Shown piece after piece: positions 6,723 to 9,575 of a DNA stretch of 9,575 bases. The position numbers and the translations under genes were made by a program. The DNA is from an uncultured Opitutia bacterium (lineage in GTDB: Bacteria > Verrucomicrobiota > Verrucomicrobiia > Opitutales > UBA953): contig CAIYUD010000019.1 of NCBI GenBank assembly GCA_903929325.1, positions 1 through 9,575 on the forward strand. The letters are read 5' to 3'. The first letter of the stretch is position 1; the number at the start of each line of letters is the position of its first letter. The notes under the pieces were generated by a model. The model worked only from the letters and a program-made list of their open reading frames with translations. It did no database searches and had not been told where the DNA came from.

Positions 6723-7061
6723 TTAGCGCAACGAAACGGGCGGACCTAAAACTTCCCGCACGATTATCGCTTTTCTCAAAGCCTCTTTACCTCGAAACGC
6801 CGACGCGAGGGCACGCCGCGGGGCCACTTTTGGCAAAACAGGGTGAGTGCTTACGGGCAAGATAACCGGAGCTATCGGCTCATCTGAAAAAACTTTAGGC
6901 TCGGGTAAGGAATTTGTTTCTGCGGGACGGCGACGGACGGCACGTCGGCGCGAAGGTGGTGCGGGCAACGGTGGGGCTGCTGGATTCGCCTCATCTGGCG
7001 TCATCCTTCCAGCGATAAATCGCAGGAAAGCAACGACCCCAATGATGATAAGCAGCTCCAT
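6723..7061 (-). CDS. Small one-pass membrane protein, Pro/Arg-rich, third gene of the nfeD-floA operon
   Basis: A 112-residue protein of unrecognised function. Residues 1-17 (MELLIIIGVVAFLRFIA) form a membrane anchor. A low-complexity linker follows, rich in Pro, Ala and Arg (about 22-80, with RRRAVRRR at 38-45). The C-terminus ends in a helix and the motif LRKAIIVREVLGPPVSLR (95-112). Small proteins with a similar tail (L.[KR]A.I..E.L..P) occur, as I recall, in Bacteroidetes and PVC bacteria, but I cannot name a family. The ATG lies 3 bases after the floA stop with AAGG 8 bases upstream, so it is co-translated with floA. This suggests a partner of the flotillin platform, with the tail as a docking peptide. 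The reading frame is supported by tight spacing and by the clean anchor-linker-motif plan. Confidence 0.75.
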   Translation of the reverse strand: MELLIIIGVVAFLRFIAGRMTPDEANPAAPPLPAPPSRRRAVRRRPAETNSLPEPKVFSDEPIAPVILPVSTHPVLPKVAPRRALASAFRGKEALRKAIIVREVLGPPVSLR

Positions 7062-7064
7062 GGA

Positions 7065-8081
7065 TTAGGCCTTAGGTGCTTCACCAGATCCCGCAATGCC
7101 ACGGCGCATATCTGTATCAGAGCGAAGATTTTCCATCCGGAAGAAATCCAGCGCGCCCATCTTGCCGTTACGTAAAGCTTCGGCGAGCGCGAGTGGCACC
7201 TGCGACTCTGCCTCGACAACCCGAGCGCGCATTTCTTCAACACGCGCCCGCATCTCTTGTTCAAGCGCAACCGCAGCTGCACGACGAATCTCGGCCTCGG
7301 CTTGTGCCATATTCTTATTCGCATTCGCTTGAGCCTCTTGAAGCATTGCACCGACGTTGTCGCCGACATCCACGTCTGCGATGTCGATCGAAAGAATATC
7401 GTAAGCAGTGCCCGCATCGAGACCGCGCTCAAGCACGGTCTTGGAAATGCGGTCAGGGTTTTCGAGCACCACCTTGTAAGAAGCCGAGGAACCGATGGTT
7501 GTCACAATACCTTCGCCCACGCGCGCGATGATTGTCTCCTCTTGAGCGCCACCCACGAAACGATCCAAGTTGGTACGCACGGTAACCCGGGCTTTAACTT
7601 TTACCTGAATACCATCTTTGGCCACGGCATCAATGGTGGTGCGACCGCCCGCTGGATTTGGGCAATCGATAACCTTAGGGCTTACCGAAGTAAGCACAGC
7701 TTCGAGCACTGACTTATTGGTGCCGCGCGTCGCGATATCAATCGCGCACGCACGACGCCAATCAAGCGTGATGCCGGCTTTTTGCGCCGCAATCAGCGCC
7801 TGTACCGTTTGCACAATATTACCGCCCGCGAGGTAGTGGCCATCAATCATGTCTTCGCCGATAGGGATGCCGGCCTTGTGGGCGGCAATACGCGCATCAA
7901 CGACGACCGCATACGGCACGCCGCGCAGACGCATACCAATTAAATCTCCGAGGCCAACAGGCGCACCCGCAAGCATTGCGCGCGTCCACACTGGCAAGAA
8001 GCCGAGGGCAAAAATAAGGATGAGTCCAAGCCCGACAAGCAGGGCAATGTAGACGGGATTATCAATAAGGTAGGCGATCAT
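7065..8081 (-). CDS. floA: Flotillin-like protein FloA
   Basis: A 338-residue member of the FloA (YqfA, UPF0365) family, close to the 331 residues of Bacillus subtilis FloA. One N-terminal membrane-embedded segment (about 9-32) precedes family landmarks in order: GDLIGMRLRGVP (45-56), HYLAGGN (82-88), a band-7/SPFH-like region with VKARVTVRTNLDRFVGG (162-178) and ARVGEGIVTTIGS (186-198), then LSIDIADVDVG (230-240). A long Glu/Ala-rich helix (about 246-300) is typical of flotillin oligomers. It contains the near-repeat EMRARV-EEMRARV (276-288). FloA forms membrane foci that organise functional microdomains and keep membrane fluidity. The start follows the nfeD stop by 18 bases and lacks a purine-rich ribosome site (the bases before ATG are ACCCTCCC), so it probably depends on translation of nfeD. 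Identification is very secure. Confidence 0.96.
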   Translation of the reverse strand: MIAYLIDNPVYIALLVGLGLILIFALGFLPVWTRAMLAGAPVGLGDLIGMRLRGVPYAVVVDARIAAHKAGIPIGEDMIDGHYLAGGNIVQTVQALIAAQKAGITLDWRRACAIDIATRGTNKSVLEAVLTSVSPKVIDCPNPAGGRTTIDAVAKDGIQVKVKARVTVRTNLDRFVGGAQEETIIARVGEGIVTTIGSSASYKVVLENPDRISKTVLERGLDAGTAYDILSIDIADVDVGDNVGAMLQEAQANANKNMAQAEAEIRRAAAVALEQEMRARVEEMRARVVEAESQVPLALAEALRNGKMGALDFFRMENLRSDTDMRRGIAGSGEAPKA

Positions 8082-8099
8082 GGGAGGGTTGTTGAAAAG

Positions 8100-8606
8100 T
8101 TAAATGCGGCGGACAGTCACGCCACCGGGAACGGTTTCGCAGACAACAACACGTGTGCCTTTGTCTAAGAAACCATCGATGGAGGAGGCTTGGACGCGAC
8201 GGCCAGCAATCTCCGCTGAGCCACCGGGTGCGAGCGCGGTCAAGGCAAAGCCTTCGCGGCCAACTAAGTCTGCAAAACTGGCGGCACTCGGAATGGCCGC
8301 TCCCGCGTCTGAAGTTGGACTCGCGAGTCCAAGATGCTTAGCGACATTCGGGGCTAGCTTGCGGAAGATTAAAAATTCAAGGACGACGCCGAGGAGGAGT
8401 GCCGTTGTCGTGAGCGCAAAATCAGTCATGCTCGATTGGGCGGCCAAGAAAAGTCCGTACAGCCCAGCGAGGCCGCCAATAATACCGATAATCATACCAG
8501 GCAGAACAAACTCGGCGGCGATGAGCAAGAGGGCTGCAATCACCCAGGCCCAAGCCGAGCCTGCACTTACCTGCGAACTCTCAACCATAAGCAATGTTGT
8601 CACCAT
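8100..8606 (-). CDS. NfeD-like membrane protein, flotillin partner
   Basis: 168 residues from the ATG at 8606. Three membrane segments (about 18-36, 38-56 and 62-82) are followed by a soluble C-terminal OB-fold domain (about 113-168) with the NfeD landmarks LVGREGFALTALAPGG, AEIAGRRVQA and a turn at DGFLDKGTRV. This is the short NfeD form without the N-terminal ClpP-like protease domain. NfeD proteins are encoded beside flotillins and are thought to act with them in the membrane. The frame remains open upstream to 8822, but that part shows no membrane or NfeD features and runs antisense to the next gene, so it is not included. ATG at 8588 (six residues later) is a possible alternative; neither has a strong ribosome site. 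First gene of nfeD-floA-small protein. Confidence 0.9.
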   Translation of the reverse strand: MVTTLLMVESSQVSAGSAWAWVIAALLLIAAEFVLPGMIIGIIGGLAGLYGLFLAAQSSMTDFALTTTALLLGVVLEFLIFRKLAPNVAKHLGLASPTSDAGAAIPSAASFADLVGREGFALTALAPGGSAEIAGRRVQASSIDGFLDKGTRVVVCETVPGGVTVRRI

Positions 8607-8696
8607 AGCTGAGGAATAAAGCCCAACTGGGTTGCCTCCAACCCTTTTCGGTTCGATACGCTTGCACCCCTGTATAACCTCTCTACGATTATTAAA
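8607..8696. promoter_or_regulatory. Divergent promoter region between nfeD and the HTH gene, with a hairpin
   Basis: A 90-base gap serving two divergent genes. On the plus strand TATAAC (8673-8678) is a plausible -10 for the HTH gene, giving a leader of about 11 bases with no ribosome site before ATG. The nfeD leader contains a perfect hairpin, GGGTTG-4 bases-CAACCC (8629-8644). Its loop region, read on the minus strand, exposes GGAGG (8639-8635), although this is 28 bases from the nfeD ATG and not a usable Shine-Dalgarno at that distance. On the plus strand the same stem is followed by TTTT (8645-8648), as in an intrinsic terminator. Boxes are tentative. Confidence 0.35.
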
Positions 8697-9218
8697 ATGC
8701 GCAGGAAACCTCCCGCTATTCGCCGTACTCGAATCAAAGCCGCCCATGAAGTCATCGAGGGAGCCTTGCAGCATGCCGCCGAATCCGGCGCAAAAGAAGG
8801 ACTTGGTCGCCAAGCAGCCCATGCTGCGATTGCCTCAAAGCTCGGGGTGTCAACCTCGCTACTTTATAAATGGCGCGAACCGACCGAAGGTGGCAGCGGC
8901 CAAACTAATCCCTTGGATCGGACCGTTCAACTACTCGAAGCAACTGGCGACAAACGGATTCTGGAATGGCTTTGCCAAAAGTCGGGTGGAAGTTTCTTGG
9001 CAGAAGATCCTTTATCAGACCCTGACCTCAACCGGGCAGCCAATGCTTTGGTGCGAAAGTTTAGCCTCTTAATTGCTGAATTAACTGAAGCTACCGAAGA
9101 TCACATGATTGACCCAGAAGAGAGCCGACGGCTACGTGACAGTTGGGATAAGCTGCGCGAACGCTGTGAAGCTTTTGTGCGAACCTGTGAAAGTGGCGGC
9201 TATTCTCAAAGCAAGTAA
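8697..9218 (+). CDS. Helix-turn-helix protein resembling phage CII-type regulators
   Basis: 173 residues with a basic N-terminus (RRKPPAIRRTRIK). A helix-turn-helix at about 39-60 includes AAIASKLGVSTSLLYKWREP. It is followed by NPLDRTVQLLEATGDKRILE (71-90) and WLCQKSGGSF (91-100). This order (HTH, then a conserved D/T-G-D helix, then a Gly-Gly turn) is that of the phage regulatory CII-like domain (Phage_CP76 type), here in a chromosomal setting without other phage genes. A helical C-terminal part (about 110-165), rich in Glu and Arg, may mediate oligomerisation. The stop lies 2 bases before the peptide deformylase ATG, so the two are very likely one transcript. Target genes are unknown; self-regulation of the def operon or control of the divergent nfeD operon are both possible. 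The ATG lacks a Shine-Dalgarno. Confidence 0.8.
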   Translation: MRRKPPAIRRTRIKAAHEVIEGALQHAAESGAKEGLGRQAAHAAIASKLGVSTSLLYKWREPTEGGSGQTNPLDRTVQLLEATGDKRILEWLCQKSGGSFLAEDPLSDPDLNRAANALVRKFSLLIAELTEATEDHMIDPEESRRLRDSWDKLRERCEAFVRTCESGGYSQSK

Positions 9219-9220
9219 CC

Positions 9221-9575
9221 ATGCCTGAACTCACCATCGTTAACTACCCAGAGCCAGTCTTGCGCGCCAAAGGCGAAGCCGTGCGTGCCTTTGGCCAACC
9301 TTTACGTGCACTCGCTGACGCTATGCTCATTGCGATGCGGGCGGCACGCGGGATGGGTTTGGCGGCTCCTCAGGTCGGTAAGTCGATTCAGTTCTTTGTA
9401 GTTAATGTGCCCGACGAAGACACACCGATTGAGTTCGACGGGAAGGTTGTTGCAGACGCCAAGACCATCATGCCCATGTGCATGGCAAACGCCGAAGTGG
9501 ATATTCTACCCGGAGAAATGGAACTGCTGGAAGAAGGGTGCCTATCATTCCCTGGTATTCGCGGCGACGTTCCGC
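9221..9575 (+). CDS. def: Peptide deformylase (3' end outside window)
   Basis: 118 codons are present. Peptide deformylase removes the formyl group from the N-terminal methionine of new proteins, using a metal held by one Cys and two His. Motif I is clear (GMGLAAPQVG, 44-53) and motif II is EGCLSF (105-110) with the metal-binding Cys at 107. Motif III (HE..DH) would lie beyond the window edge. The spacing between motifs I and II is about 53 residues, against about 37 in the Escherichia coli enzyme. The extra residues fall around DTPIEFDGKVVADAKTIMPM (67-86). The usual NPE after the central strand reads NAE here (90-92). The gene follows the HTH gene by 2 bases with no clear ribosome site. Identification is secure despite truncation. 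Confidence 0.95.
   Translation, partial: MPELTIVNYPEPVLRAKGEAVRAFGQPLRALADAMLIAMRAARGMGLAAPQVGKSIQFFVVNVPDEDTPIEFDGKVVADAKTIMPMCMANAEVDILPGEMELLEEGCLSFPGIRGDVP

Noticed and set aside
7257..7712. Plus-strand open frames of about 150 codons across floA
   Set aside because: They lie antisense to a securely identified, strongly conserved gene, and the translations look like composition artefacts (Arg/His/Cys rich).
8629..8648. Intrinsic terminator on the plus strand (stem plus TTTT)
   Set aside because: No plus-strand gene lies upstream within the window to terminate; kept only as a note within the nfeD leader observation.
8607..8822. N-terminal extension of the NfeD frame to an ATG at 8822
   Set aside because: The extra 72 residues show no NfeD or membrane features, would lie antisense across the start of the HTH gene, and the NfeD membrane region begins naturally after the ATG at 8606.
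8697..9218. Prophage remnant suggested by the CII-like protein
   Set aside because: No integrase, structural phage genes, attachment-site repeats or change in composition were seen, and the gene is tightly coupled to a housekeeping gene.

Overview
The window most likely comes from a bacterium of the phylum Verrucomicrobiota, probably the Opitutae-like side. The main reason is a minus-strand gene run that matches, in order and architecture, the Akkermansia muciniphila locus Amuc_1102-1101-1100-1099. A FloA/NfeD pair of PVC/Firmicutes type lies in the same window. This placement rests on protein features recognised by eye, not on a database search. Coding density is very high: most neighbours overlap or are a few bases apart, and no gap reaches 300 bases.

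Region 1 (1-4246, minus strand, transcribed right to left) is a four-gene envelope operon cut by the left edge. First comes a secreted Amuc_1102-like protein with a TTG start. Next is a 569-residue protein fusing an actin-like PilM half to a PilN half. Then come the Amuc_1100-like PilO-type protein and a partial Amuc_1099-like membrane protein that I read as a PilP/GspC-type connector. In Akkermansia a PilQ-type secretin (Amuc_1098) follows, so one is expected just outside the window. Together they look like the PilM-N-O-P alignment complex that links an inner-membrane machine to an outer-membrane secretin.

Region 2 (4321-6720, plus strand) is divergent from region 1. It holds a complete high-affinity metal ABC importer of the ZnuABC/MntABC type: periplasmic binding protein, ATPase and permease, with overlapping genes. 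The three metal-binding histidines are recognisable, but two normally conserved acidic residues, one in the binding protein and one in the permease, appear replaced.

Region 3 (6723-8606, minus strand, convergent with region 2) is a membrane-microdomain operon: nfeD, floA and a small proline/arginine-rich one-pass membrane protein with a distinctive C-terminal motif.

Region 4 (8697-9575, plus strand, divergent from nfeD) holds a helix-turn-helix protein resembling phage CII-type regulators. Two bases later comes peptide deformylase, cut by the right edge.

No tRNA, rRNA, CRISPR array, insertion sequence or prophage was seen. The most interesting material is the reorganised PilMNOP operon with its fusion and altered nucleotide-site residues, the unusual metal transporter residues, and the uncharacterised third member of the nfeD-floA operon.
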